This document shows positions 44,076 through 52,773 of a stretch of 64,000 bases of DNA, piece after piece. Within the stretch, counting starts at the first letter, position 1. Every line of letters begins with the position of its first letter. Made by a program: the position numbers and the translations under genes. The stretch spans positions 12,454 to 76,453 of the forward strand of contig JAEDED010000011.1 of NCBI GenBank assembly GCA_016293495.1. Reading direction: 5' to 3'. The notes beneath the pieces are model-generated. The model searched no databases, had not been told where the DNA came from, and was given only the letters and a program-made list of their open reading frames with translations. This DNA is from Treponema sp. GTDB taxonomy: Bacteria; Spirochaetota; Spirochaetia; Treponematales; Treponemataceae.

Positions 44076-44417
44076 ATGGTAGTTAAAAATAGCCAGTCTG
44101 CTTTAACAAAACAGGTAAAGGATAAAATACCTGATGATGAAACAATCACAGATCTTGCTGAACTCTTTAAGGTTTTCGGTGATGCAACAAGGGCGAAGAT
44201 AATTTCGTGTCTTGAAGTAAAGGATCTGTATGTCGGGGAACTTGCAGAAATCTTAGGAATGAGCATTTCCGCAGTTTCTCATCAGCTTCGTGTCCTTAGA
44301 AGTGCCAAGCTTGTTAAAGGAACGAAAGAAGGTAAAGAAGTAAAATATTCATTAGACGATAATCACGTTGCAATGATCATGGAGTGCGGTTTAACCCACA
44401 TTCACGAAGGTGACTGA
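44076..44417 (+). CDS. ArsR/SmtB-family metal-sensing repressor
   Basis: A 113-aa winged-helix repressor. The recognition helix region is G-M-S-I-S-A-V-S-H-Q-L-R-V-L-R (about 61-75). The C-terminal helix carries D95-x-H97, ten residues, H108-x-x-E111, which is the exact spacing of the SmtB alpha-5 zinc site. The alpha-3 region (D-L-Y-V-G-E-L) has no Cys, so it is not a CadC/ArsR alpha-3 sensor. Expected behaviour is repression relieved by Zn(II), possibly Co(II). A strong AAGGAGG site and two operators around its promoter indicate autoregulation. It heads an operon with an HMA protein and a P1B ATPase. Confidence 0.94.
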   Translation: MVVKNSQSALTKQVKDKIPDDETITDLAELFKVFGDATRAKIISCLEVKDLYVGELAEILGMSISAVSHQLRVLRSAKLVKGTKEGKEVKYSLDDNHVAMIMECGLTHIHEGD

Positions 44418-44454
44418 ACTCAGCATTAAACACAATCATTTATGGAGTAACAAA

Positions 44455-44673
44455 ATGAAAAAAACTTACAATATCGAAGTAGACTGCGCAAACTGTGCAA
44501 ACCTGATGGAAGATGCTGCAAAAAAAACAGAAGGAGTTGTTGACTGTACTGTTAACTTTATGACTCTCAAAATGACAGTTGAATTTGCAGACGATGCAGA
44601 TACAAAAAAAATCATGAAAGCAGTTCTTAAAAACTGTAAGAAAGTTGAAGACGACTGCGAAATCGAACTTTAG
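44455..44673 (+). CDS. Free-standing HMA heavy-metal-binding protein
   Basis: The ATG at 44455 (M-K-K-T-Y-N-I-E-V-D) with GGAG upstream gives 72 aa; the longer upstream reading lacks a site and overlaps arsR. The fold is a single ferredoxin-like HMA domain with the metal motif C11-x-x-C14 (D-C-A-N-C). D-D-C near the C-terminus adds another thiol and a carboxylate. Such domains normally form the N-terminus of CadA/ZntA ATPases. Here it is separate and directly precedes an ATPase lacking that domain. It probably delivers or buffers Zn/Cd for the pump (inference). Confidence 0.9.
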   Translation: MKKTYNIEVDCANCANLMEDAAKKTEGVVDCTVNFMTLKMTVEFADDADTKKIMKAVLKNCKKVEDDCEIEL

Positions 44674-44721
44674 CGCAAACTCTGTGTTGATTTCAGAACC
44701 TGCTATACAAATGGAGAAACT

Positions 44722-46635
44722 ATGACAAAGAAGCAGAAAAAAAACTTAATACGAATTATTGTTGCAGCAGTCTTGATCCTTGCGCTGGAACTTATTGAAA
44801 AATTTGTTCCGGGTTATTCAGACATCACATTCTTTTCAAGACCGTTAAGCTTCTGGCTTTTCTTCATTCCTTATTTTGTTATCGGTTATGACATTCTTAA
44901 AAAAGCGGGTAAGGGAATTATCAATTTAAAACCATTTGATGAAAATTTCCTTATGGCGGTTGCAACCGTCGGTGCTATTGCTCTCGGGGAATATACAGAA
45001 GGCGTTGCAGTTATGCTCTTCTACCAGATTGGTGAACTCTTCCAGGGAATCGCTGTCGGTAAAAGCCGCAAGAATATTTCTGCCCTTATGGATATCCGTC
45101 CTGATTATGCAAATCTTGTTAAAGAAAACGGAGAAACAGAAACTGTTGATCCTGATACAGTTGCAATCGGTTCTGTAATTGTTGTAAAGCCTGGAGAAAA
45201 AATTCCTCTCGATGGAATTATCGTTGAAGGTACAACAACATTGAATACTTCTGCATTGACCGGTGAAAGTGTTCCGCGCGAAGTCCGTGCCGATGATGAA
45301 GTTTCAAGCGGCTGTATAAATATTTCGGGCGTTGTAAAAATCAAGACTACAAAGCAGTTCGGGGAATCTACAGTATCTAAGATTCTTGAGCTTGTAGAAA
45401 ATGCAAGTTCTAAAAAATCACGTTCTGAAAACTTCATTTCAAAGTTTGCAAAAGTTTATACACCGATAGTATGTCTTGGTGCATTGCTTCTTGCAGTTAT
45501 TCCTCCTGTAGTTCAGATGCTGTTTATGAATGCGCAGCCGGGATGGGCATTGTGGACAGACTGGATTTTCCGTGCTTTGACATTCCTTGTAATAAGCTGT
45601 CCTTGTGCGCTTGTAATCAGTATTCCGCTTTCGTTCTTTGCAGGAATTGGGGGTGCATCTTCAAGTGGTGTTCTTATCAAAGGTTCCAATTATATGGAAG
45701 CGCTTTCAAAGGTTAAGTATCTTGTGTTTGATAAAACAGGAACAATGACTAAAGGCGTTTTTGAAGTTTCTGGCATTCACCACAACTCAATCGAAGATAA
45801 GGAACTTCTTGAAATCGCAGCACTTGCAGAAAGCTATTCAACTCATCCGATCAGTAAAAGTCTTCTTGCAGCATACGGAAAGGAAATTGATAAAAACCGC
45901 GTAAGTGATGTTAAAGAAATCAGCGGTCACGGAATCAGTGCAGTCGTTGATGGCAAAAAAGTTCTTGCCGGTAACGGTAAACTTATGAAGGCAGAAAATA
46001 TTGAATACAATGAATGTCATTCAGTAGGAACAATTGTTCATATTGCAATTGACAGAAAATATGCCGGACATATCGTAATCTCTGATGTACTCAAACCGGA
46101 TGCAAAAGAGGCTATTGCAAAATTAAAGGCAATCGGCGTTAAGAAAAATGTAATGCTTACAGGCGATGCAAAATCTGTAGCAGAAAAAGTTGCCGCAGAA
46201 ATCGGAATTGATTCTGTTTATTCAGAACTTCTTCCACAGGACAAAGTTTCTAAAGTAGAGGAACTTTTAAACTCAAAAGCTGCAAACGAAATGCTTGCAT
46301 TTGTCGGCGACGGTATCAATGATGCTCCTGTTTTGACTCGTGCAGATGTCGGTATTTCTATGGGTGCATTAGGAAGTGATGCGGCAATTGAAGCAAGCGA
46401 TGTTGTTTTGATGGACGATAATCCTCTTAAGATTTCTAAAGCAATTAAGATTGCAAAGAAATGTATGCGCATTGTTTACGAAAACATCAGCTTTGCTTTG
46501 TTCGTAAAGTTTGCGTGTCTGGTTCTCGGTGCTTTTGGTATTGCAGATATGTGGATTGCAATTTTTGCCGATGTCGGTGTAATGGTGCTTTGTATCCTTA
46601 ACGCAATCCGTGTTCTTGCGGTCAAAAAAATCTAG
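44722..46635 (+). CDS. P1B-type Zn/Cd/Pb-exporting ATPase (CadA/ZntA-like)
   Basis: A 637-aa inner-membrane ATPase that exports divalent soft metals. In order: two N-terminal TM helices, TM pair around 75-110 with G-E-L-F-Q, actuator domain with L-T-G-E-S near residue 180, the metal-site C-P-C in S-C-P-C-A-L-V (about 294-296), phosphorylation motif D-K-T-G-T near 340, the S-x-H-P nucleotide-domain motif (S-T-H-P-I-S), the hinge G-D-G-I-N-D-A-P near 535, and two final TM helices. CPC with a late-TM Asp (D-M-W-I-A) points to Zn/Cd/Pb rather than Cu. It has no N-terminal HMA, which is encoded by the preceding gene. GGAG precedes the ATG. Confidence 0.95.
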   Translation: MTKKQKKNLIRIIVAAVLILALELIEKFVPGYSDITFFSRPLSFWLFFIPYFVIGYDILKKAGKGIINLKPFDENFLMAVATVGAIALGEYTEGVAVMLFYQIGELFQGIAVGKSRKNISALMDIRPDYANLVKENGETETVDPDTVAIGSVIVVKPGEKIPLDGIIVEGTTTLNTSALTGESVPREVRADDEVSSGCINISGVVKIKTTKQFGESTVSKILELVENASSKKSRSENFISKFAKVYTPIVCLGALLLAVIPPVVQMLFMNAQPGWALWTDWIFRALTFLVISCPCALVISIPLSFFAGIGGASSSGVLIKGSNYMEALSKVKYLVFDKTGTMTKGVFEVSGIHHNSIEDKELLEIAALAESYSTHPISKSLLAAYGKEIDKNRVSDVKEISGHGISAVVDGKKVLAGNGKLMKAENIEYNECHSVGTIVHIAIDRKYAGHIVISDVLKPDAKEAIAKLKAIGVKKNVMLTGDAKSVAEKVAAEIGIDSVYSELLPQDKVSKVEELLNSKAANEMLAFVGDGINDAPVLTRADVGISMGALGSDAAIEASDVVLMDDNPLKISKAIKIAKKCMRIVYENISFALFVKFACLVLGAFGIADMWIAIFADVGVMVLCILNAIRVLAVKKI

Positions 46636-46680
46636 TAATAAGGTTTAAAGTTGTAACGACTTAATATTTATGGTATTTTT

Positions 46681-46716
46681 TCCTTATATAGGTGTTCCCG
46701 AATTCCTATATAAGGA
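46681..46716 (+). promoter_or_regulatory. Perfect 12-bp inverted repeat sequestering the A2M Shine-Dalgarno
   Basis: TCCTTATATAGG and CCTATATAAGGA are perfectly complementary with a 12-base loop, and the second arm contains the AAGGA of the Shine-Dalgarno sequence before the GTG start at 46723. It could fold in RNA to block translation or act as a DNA operator. A possible promoter (TTGTAA, 17 bases, TATTTT, 46651-46679) would start transcription inside the first arm. Confidence 0.65.
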
Positions 46717-46722
46717 GTTACC

Positions 46723-49700
46723 GTGAAATTTAATAAAAGTGTTTCATTTATTTCAATTCTTTTAGCTCTGGCATTTTTTACAGGCTGTAAAAAAGATGTT
46801 AATGTTATCGGACAGACATCTCCTGTTTCAAGAACTTTTTCTTCTCCAGAAGCGCAGAGCTTCCTCACTAATTATACTTTTGACTATGAGGAACAGGCAG
46901 TTCAGGATATCAAAACTTCTGCTGACAAAGATATTCAGAACTTAAAAAATTACAAAACAATATATAACGTAAAACGACATGATCTTGCAGATGCAATGGC
47001 AGCCTTCAAGGCAATCGTTGATCCACCAGCTGAAAATAAAGACAAAGAGGCTGTAATCGGTGATACACCTTTTAAAGTTTTAAGCTGGGGACCACAAGGC
47101 GAAATTCCTGCAAATATGAACAAACCGGAATTCTATGTATCTTTTACATATCCGGTAAAGGCCTTGACTGCCGTAGATGATAACCCTGACGGAACTTCAA
47201 TCTTTACAGTTACTCCTTCTGTAAAAGGTAAGTACCGCTGGTCTGGAACAAGACAGCTTTCATTTATTCCTTCTGAACAGCTTAACCCTGCTCAGGTTTA
47301 TACAATTACAATCAATGATAATCTTAAAAATACTGATGGTGTAAAAATCCAGGGAGATAAAGTTTTTTCAACTTCGACAGAACCTTTGAGAGTAATTCAG
47401 TCTTATCCTGGCACAACAATGAATAAAAGATACTACTATTATTCTTATTCAGGACTCCCGTTAGATAAAGCAAACAATGTTGTAATCTGTATGAATCATC
47501 CTCTTACTGAAAAAGAGTTTACAGATAATATAACAATTTATTCACGTGACAGTGATTCATCAAAAAAGCAAAGAACATATAAAGCAACTCCTGTTGAAGA
47601 TTATTATGATTCAAAAGAGGAAACTGCAAAGTACCGTAAAGTTGAAAAATCAAAATTGTTCTACGTTAATATTGAAGGAAGTTTCGCTAAAAATTCTTCT
47701 ATCATATTCTCAACTCGAGATGTTTCAGACTGCCATAATTATTATCTTTTAAGACCATTTAATTACAGCTATACAAATTTCAATTCGTATAATTCTTCAA
47801 TCGTAATTAATTTTAACCAGCCGGTTGATAAGAAATCTGTCGTAAGTAATATTACTTTTACTCCATCTATTTCTTATAGTGAAAATGATGTAACAGTAAG
47901 CGGAACTTCTGTAATCATCAGAAATCTTCCGACACAGTATGATACAAACTACACTGTTGAAATATCTTCTAACTTAAAAGACAAATACGGCCAGATTCTT
48001 GATCGTAACAATAGTGCAAACTTTAAAATGCCTAAAGCTGCAAGTTATATCAAAATGCTCGACACTGGAAACAAGATTCTTGAAGCTCAATATCCACACA
48101 AATTTATTATTGAACATCAGAACCTTCTTGAAGGTAAGTATGCAATTTCTTCTGTAGAAGATCCAATTTCAAGTTCATGGCTGGCAAGAGGAACTTATCA
48201 TACTGACAATACAAAAACTCTTGATGTAAATCTTGATAATAAAAGACATTTTGAAGAAATTAATCTTGATCCATATTTGAAAAACGGTCTTGGATTTGTA
48301 AGAATCTCTGCAGGCGGTAAAACTCATTCCTGGAGTGAATGGCGCGGCTATTATGAAGACAGCGTTACATGGACTAATGTTGTAAATATTCAGGTAACAA
48401 ATCTTGGTGTAACAGCACGTATCGGTTATGACAAAGTAGTTGCTTTTGTAAGAACTCTTTCTGACAATAAGCCTGTAAGTGGTGCAAAAGTTTACCTTTA
48501 TAACAATGAATCTGGTTCCAACTCAAAATTGGATTATTCTGACTGTTATGCATATGGTAAAACTGATGCAAACGGATATGTTGAAATCGATATTCCTGAA
48601 AACGAAATTAACAGTGTTGTTTCTGCTCAGGCGTCTAAAAATCTTGCACTGTTTGTTGAAAAAGATAAAGACAAAGTTACATTTATTCCTGATAACCATG
48701 CTCCATGGAGATTCAGTGTTTATTCAACTTATTTACAAACAATTTATAAGAAACAGAATAATCTGATTTTTATGTTTACAGACCGTGGTTTGTATCGTCC
48801 TGGAGAAACTGTAAGTTACAGAGGAATCGGACGTCGTCTTACAAAGGATGGATTTAGTACTCTCGACGGCAGGTTTGAAGTTCGTCTTGAAAAAAAGAGC
48901 TGGAATGATGATGAAGTTTATGCAACTAATTCCGGTTATCTTTCTGAATCTGGTGGTTTCTACGGTAAGTTTGATCTTCCAAAAGATCTCAAACCAGGAA
49001 GCTATACACTCGGTTTTTATAAGGACGGTAATAGAATACAATACGAAGAAATTACTGTAGCTTATTTTGAAAAAGTTAAATTCCAGGCAAGTGCAAAAAT
49101 GGCTGATGTAAATTATATTCTCGGTGATTCTTTAACAGCAGAACTTTCAGCTTCATATCTTGCAGGCGGTTCATTAACTGGTGCTTCTTATGATGTAAGC
49201 TGGTATAAACAGGCAACTGATTTTATTCCTTCATCTCCAGAAGCTAAAAATTATGTCTTTGGTCCGATCTATTCTAATCATTCAGCTTCGTTTGTTTCTC
49301 AGGCAAAAGGAAAGGTGAGTGAAGATGGAACTACAAGACTTTCGTGCAATACAGCACAGGATGTTCTTGGACAGGCTTATATTTATAATGCAGAAATCGG
49401 TGTAACAGATGTTTCCAATCAGAGAATATTTACAGGTGCTTCAAAAATAGTTCATCCTGGTTTGTTCTACATTGGAGCTGTAAGAACTCTTGCAAGCGGA
49501 TTCCCTAAAGCAAATCAGAAAGTTGAAATTCCATTTGCATTATTTAAGCCGGATGGAAGTTATGCAGAAGCTTCAATGGTAAATGATAAAATTGAATATT
49601 CAATTTCTCGTTCTTACTGGACTTGTATTAATGAAGACTCAGTTGACGGTTTGTATTCGCGCTGGGAAGAAGTTACAGAGGTTGTTGATTCAGGAAAGGT

Positions 49701-52700
49701 TGATGCTGCAACAAAAGGTAATATTTCGTTTACTCCAAAACTTGCAGGTTATTATAAACTTACACTTATTGCAAAAGATAAAAAATTAAATACTGTAAAA
49801 ACAGAAAAGAGTTTTTATGTAACCGGTTCTGGTTACTCATGGTATGATTCGGACAATGCAACTTCATTGCGTCTTTCACCTGACAGAAATTCTTACAAGC
49901 CTGGAGAAACTGCACAGCTTCTTCTTGAAAGTCCGCTTCCAAAAGGCGATTATCTTGTAACAGTCGAAAGAGAATCAATTATTTCAAGTAAAGTAATTCA
50001 TCTTGAATCTTCTTGTACTACAATTGATATACCGGTAGAAAAATCATATCTCCCTCTTGTATATGTTTCTATCTGTTCATATTCAACACGTGATAAAGCT
50101 CCTTCACACAAATACGGAGAAGTTGACCTTGATAAGCCAAAAGGTTATTACGGTGTAACACCATTGTTTGTTGACCTTGATGAAGTATCATTCAAAATTG
50201 ACATTAAATCAAATAAACCGACATATCGTCCTGGCGAAGAAATTACTCTTGACCTGACTGCTACAAAAGACGGTAATCCGTTGTCGGATGCCGAACTTAC
50301 ATTGATGGTAGTTGACCGCGCAGTAGTTGATATTATCAATTATCACGTTTCAAACCCTCTCAGCTATTTCTACAATGAAGATAACTTCCCTCTGGGAGTT
50401 GTCGGTGGTGATTCGCGCCAGTGGCTGATGGATCCTGTTGCATATAAAGTAAAAACACTTCAGGGTGGTGATGCTCTTGAAAATTCTGATACAAAAGAAG
50501 AACGAAAAGATTTTAAACCTACAGCTGTGTTTGAACCAGTTATTAAAACTGATTCAAACGGTAAAGCAACAGTTACATTCAAACTTCCAGATTCCCTTAC
50601 AACATACCGCGTAACAGTATTTGGTGTAAAATCAAATCACTTTGCATTAAAGGAATCTGAAGTTCAGGTTCAGAATCCAATCAATGTCCAGCAGGTACAG
50701 GCCCGCAGACTTCGTGTCCGCGATACATCTGAAGCTGGTGTTATTGTAACAAACCTTGATACAAAAGATCAGAAAGTTACAATCAGTGCTTCGGTTCGTG
50801 CACCAAAAGACAATTATGCTTCTGATACACAAAAGGGATTGATTACTGTTGCAGGTAAGGCTTTTATTGACGGAAGTGATTCAAAAACAGTTACAGTACC
50901 TGCAGGTAAAACAATGCCTGTATACTTCAATGTTGCTGCAAAAGCTGAAGGTATGGTTGAACTTGTTTATGAAGTAAAATCTGACCTTCTTAAAGAAAGA
51001 CTTATTTCCCAGCTTGAAATTGAAAAGCCTCATACTTTTGAAACTGTTGCCGTTACAGGAACTGTTGAATCCTCTTCACCTGATGTAAACGAAATAATTT
51101 CTGGTAAAGAAAAAATTATCATTCCTTCATGGTGTAAAAATGGAATGGGTGATCTAGAAATTACTCTTGATCCTTCACAGATAGGCTTGATGGGTTCTTC
51201 TGTAAAATATGTGTTTGATTATCCATATGGATGTCTTGAACAGCAGTCTTCAAGAATCTGGCCGTTGATTATTTTTGCTGACTATATTGATACTCTTGGT
51301 CTTAAGAGCAAAGTTTCTGATCCAAGAAACGTTGTAAAGAAATGGCTTGCAACTGTTAAAAAGGAACAACACAGTAATGGTGCATTCCCATACTGGCCTG
51401 GAAGTTCATATGACAGCCCTTACGTTTCGTTAAGATTCCTCCATATGTATAAGCTCGGAATTGACCGCGGTTATTCTCCTGCCGATATGGGATTTGATGT
51501 TGAAGCTCTCAAATCTTATCTGGTATCTGAAATTAATAAATACAAAGAGCCGTCTGTCTTTAAGGCATATGCTGCGTATGTATTCAGTCTTTATGATGAT
51601 TCAAGAGCCGATTCTATTCTTGACGAAGCTTATAACTATATTAAAAATCCAAATAATAAACCTTCCCTTTCACTTGTTGCATACACAGCACTTGCTTATC
51701 AGAACAGATCAAGTCGTGATGCAAAGAAACGTGCAGCAGAACTTACAGTCAAAATTATGTCTGGTGCAAAGTTAACCGGAAAGAGTATTTCATTTGATTC
51801 TTACAGATCTTCATGGGATTATTGGTACGGAATGTACGATAACGATTCAGAAGCTTATGCAACTGTAATGCAGCTGCTCGTTCAGCAAAAACCAAATGAT
51901 GATATTGTTAACAGACTTGTTTATACATTGCTCCTGATGCAGAAAGCCGGTTACTGGCAGAGTACTGCAACAACTGCACGTGTATTCGAAGCCTTCTCTG
52001 TTTTAATCAAGGAACGCAAGCTTGAATCGCTTGACTTCAGTGCTTCTGCAATTATTGCAGATAAGACATTGCTTGAAGGCAAGTTCAAAGGTCTCGGTGC
52101 TAAGCCGGAAAAGAAAGCATTTGAGTTCAGCGGATCTGAGCTTAAGAATATCAAGCGTAATGAGCCTGCAGAAATTGAATTTGTAAAGAACGGTAAAGGA
52201 ACTCTTTACTATACAGCTCAGATGCGCTATGCAATTCCTGATGAATTGTGTGCAGCCCGTGATGAAGGCTTTGAGGTAATTCTTCAGATTGTTGATGAAG
52301 ATGGAAATGAAGTTAAACCAACATCTCCTGATTCAAAAGTAATCATTCTTGAAGCTGGAAAAGTTTATAACTTCAATACAACTTTCATTACAACACATGA
52401 CAGAAATTTTGCAGCCTTCAGAGTTCCTGTTCCATCTGGTGCAGAAATTGTTGATTCAAAATTGAGCACAGGTGCAAGCAAAAACTCTTCAGGTGATACT
52501 GCACAGTACGATTACGACTATGATGACGATGACAGGTATTACGAACGATGGTATGACTGGGAAGATGCATATTACAATGACTCTCATGAATACTTCTACG
52601 ATAACGAAGCTCAGTATTTCCACAATTACATGTGGGCTGGCGAAACTACTCATTCTCTGACAGTACGTGCTTCTCGCAAAGGTGTTTATCCTACACCTCC

Positions 52701-52773
52701 AGTTCAGGCTGAACTTATGTATGAACCTGAAGTATTCGGTCGCACTGAAGGATATCTGTTCATTGTTAAATAA
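46723..52773 (+). CDS. Bacterial alpha-2-macroglobulin lipoprotein (2016 aa)
   Basis: A surface or periplasmic protease trap. The start is GTG with AAGGAG five bases upstream. A lipoprotein signal ends at F-T-G-C, lipid Cys22. MG-type beta-sandwich domains fill the N-terminal half (bacterial A2M block F-M-F-T-D-R-G-L-Y-R-P-G-E-T near 685). The thioester motif G-C-L-E-Q has Cys1504 and Gln1507 and lies in an alpha-helical TED domain (S-x-G-A-F-P-Y-W). The C-terminus has the family block P-P-V-Q-A-E-x-M-Y-E-P-E-V-F-G-R. Just before it is an unusual Asp/Tyr-rich stretch (about 1925-1970). It overlaps the PBP1C gene by one base, the classic A2M-PBP1C pairing. Confidence 0.96.
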   Translation: MKFNKSVSFISILLALAFFTGCKKDVNVIGQTSPVSRTFSSPEAQSFLTNYTFDYEEQAVQDIKTSADKDIQNLKNYKTIYNVKRHDLADAMAAFKAIVDPPAENKDKEAVIGDTPFKVLSWGPQGEIPANMNKPEFYVSFTYPVKALTAVDDNPDGTSIFTVTPSVKGKYRWSGTRQLSFIPSEQLNPAQVYTITINDNLKNTDGVKIQGDKVFSTSTEPLRVIQSYPGTTMNKRYYYYSYSGLPLDKANNVVICMNHPLTEKEFTDNITIYSRDSDSSKKQRTYKATPVEDYYDSKEETAKYRKVEKSKLFYVNIEGSFAKNSSIIFSTRDVSDCHNYYLLRPFNYSYTNFNSYNSSIVINFNQPVDKKSVVSNITFTPSISYSENDVTVSGTSVIIRNLPTQYDTNYTVEISSNLKDKYGQILDRNNSANFKMPKAASYIKMLDTGNKILEAQYPHKFIIEHQNLLEGKYAISSVEDPISSSWLARGTYHTDNTKTLDVNLDNKRHFEEINLDPYLKNGLGFVRISAGGKTHSWSEWRGYYEDSVTWTNVVNIQVTNLGVTARIGYDKVVAFVRTLSDNKPVSGAKVYLYNNESGSNSKLDYSDCYAYGKTDANGYVEIDIPENEINSVVSAQASKNLALFVEKDKDKVTFIPDNHAPWRFSVYSTYLQTIYKKQNNLIFMFTDRGLYRPGETVSYRGIGRRLTKDGFSTLDGRFEVRLEKKSWNDDEVYATNSGYLSESGGFYGKFDLPKDLKPGSYTLGFYKDGNRIQYEEITVAYFEKVKFQASAKMADVNYILGDSLTAELSASYLAGGSLTGASYDVSWYKQATDFIPSSPEAKNYVFGPIYSNHSASFVSQAKGKVSEDGTTRLSCNTAQDVLGQAYIYNAEIGVTDVSNQRIFTGASKIVHPGLFYIGAVRTLASGFPKANQKVEIPFALFKPDGSYAEASMVNDKIEYSISRSYWTCINEDSVDGLYSRWEEVTEVVDSGKVDAATKGNISFTPKLAGYYKLTLIAKDKKLNTVKTEKSFYVTGSGYSWYDSDNATSLRLSPDRNSYKPGETAQLLLESPLPKGDYLVTVERESIISSKVIHLESSCTTIDIPVEKSYLPLVYVSICSYSTRDKAPSHKYGEVDLDKPKGYYGVTPLFVDLDEVSFKIDIKSNKPTYRPGEEITLDLTATKDGNPLSDAELTLMVVDRAVVDIINYHVSNPLSYFYNEDNFPLGVVGGDSRQWLMDPVAYKVKTLQGGDALENSDTKEERKDFKPTAVFEPVIKTDSNGKATVTFKLPDSLTTYRVTVFGVKSNHFALKESEVQVQNPINVQQVQARRLRVRDTSEAGVIVTNLDTKDQKVTISASVRAPKDNYASDTQKGLITVAGKAFIDGSDSKTVTVPAGKTMPVYFNVAAKAEGMVELVYEVKSDLLKERLISQLEIEKPHTFETVAVTGTVESSSPDVNEIISGKEKIIIPSWCKNGMGDLEITLDPSQIGLMGSSVKYVFDYPYGCLEQQSSRIWPLIIFADYIDTLGLKSKVSDPRNVVKKWLATVKKEQHSNGAFPYWPGSSYDSPYVSLRFLHMYKLGIDRGYSPADMGFDVEALKSYLVSEINKYKEPSVFKAYAAYVFSLYDDSRADSILDEAYNYIKNPNNKPSLSLVAYTALAYQNRSSRDAKKRAAELTVKIMSGAKLTGKSISFDSYRSSWDYWYGMYDNDSEAYATVMQLLVQQKPNDDIVNRLVYTLLLMQKAGYWQSTATTARVFEAFSVLIKERKLESLDFSASAIIADKTLLEGKFKGLGAKPEKKAFEFSGSELKNIKRNEPAEIEFVKNGKGTLYYTAQMRYAIPDELCAARDEGFEVILQIVDEDGNEVKPTSPDSKVIILEAGKVYNFNTTFITTHDRNFAAFRVPVPSGAEIVDSKLSTGASKNSSGDTAQYDYDYDDDDRYYERWYDWEDAYYNDSHEYFYDNEAQYFHNYMWAGETTHSLTVRASRKGVYPTPPVQAELMYEPEVFGRTEGYLFIVK

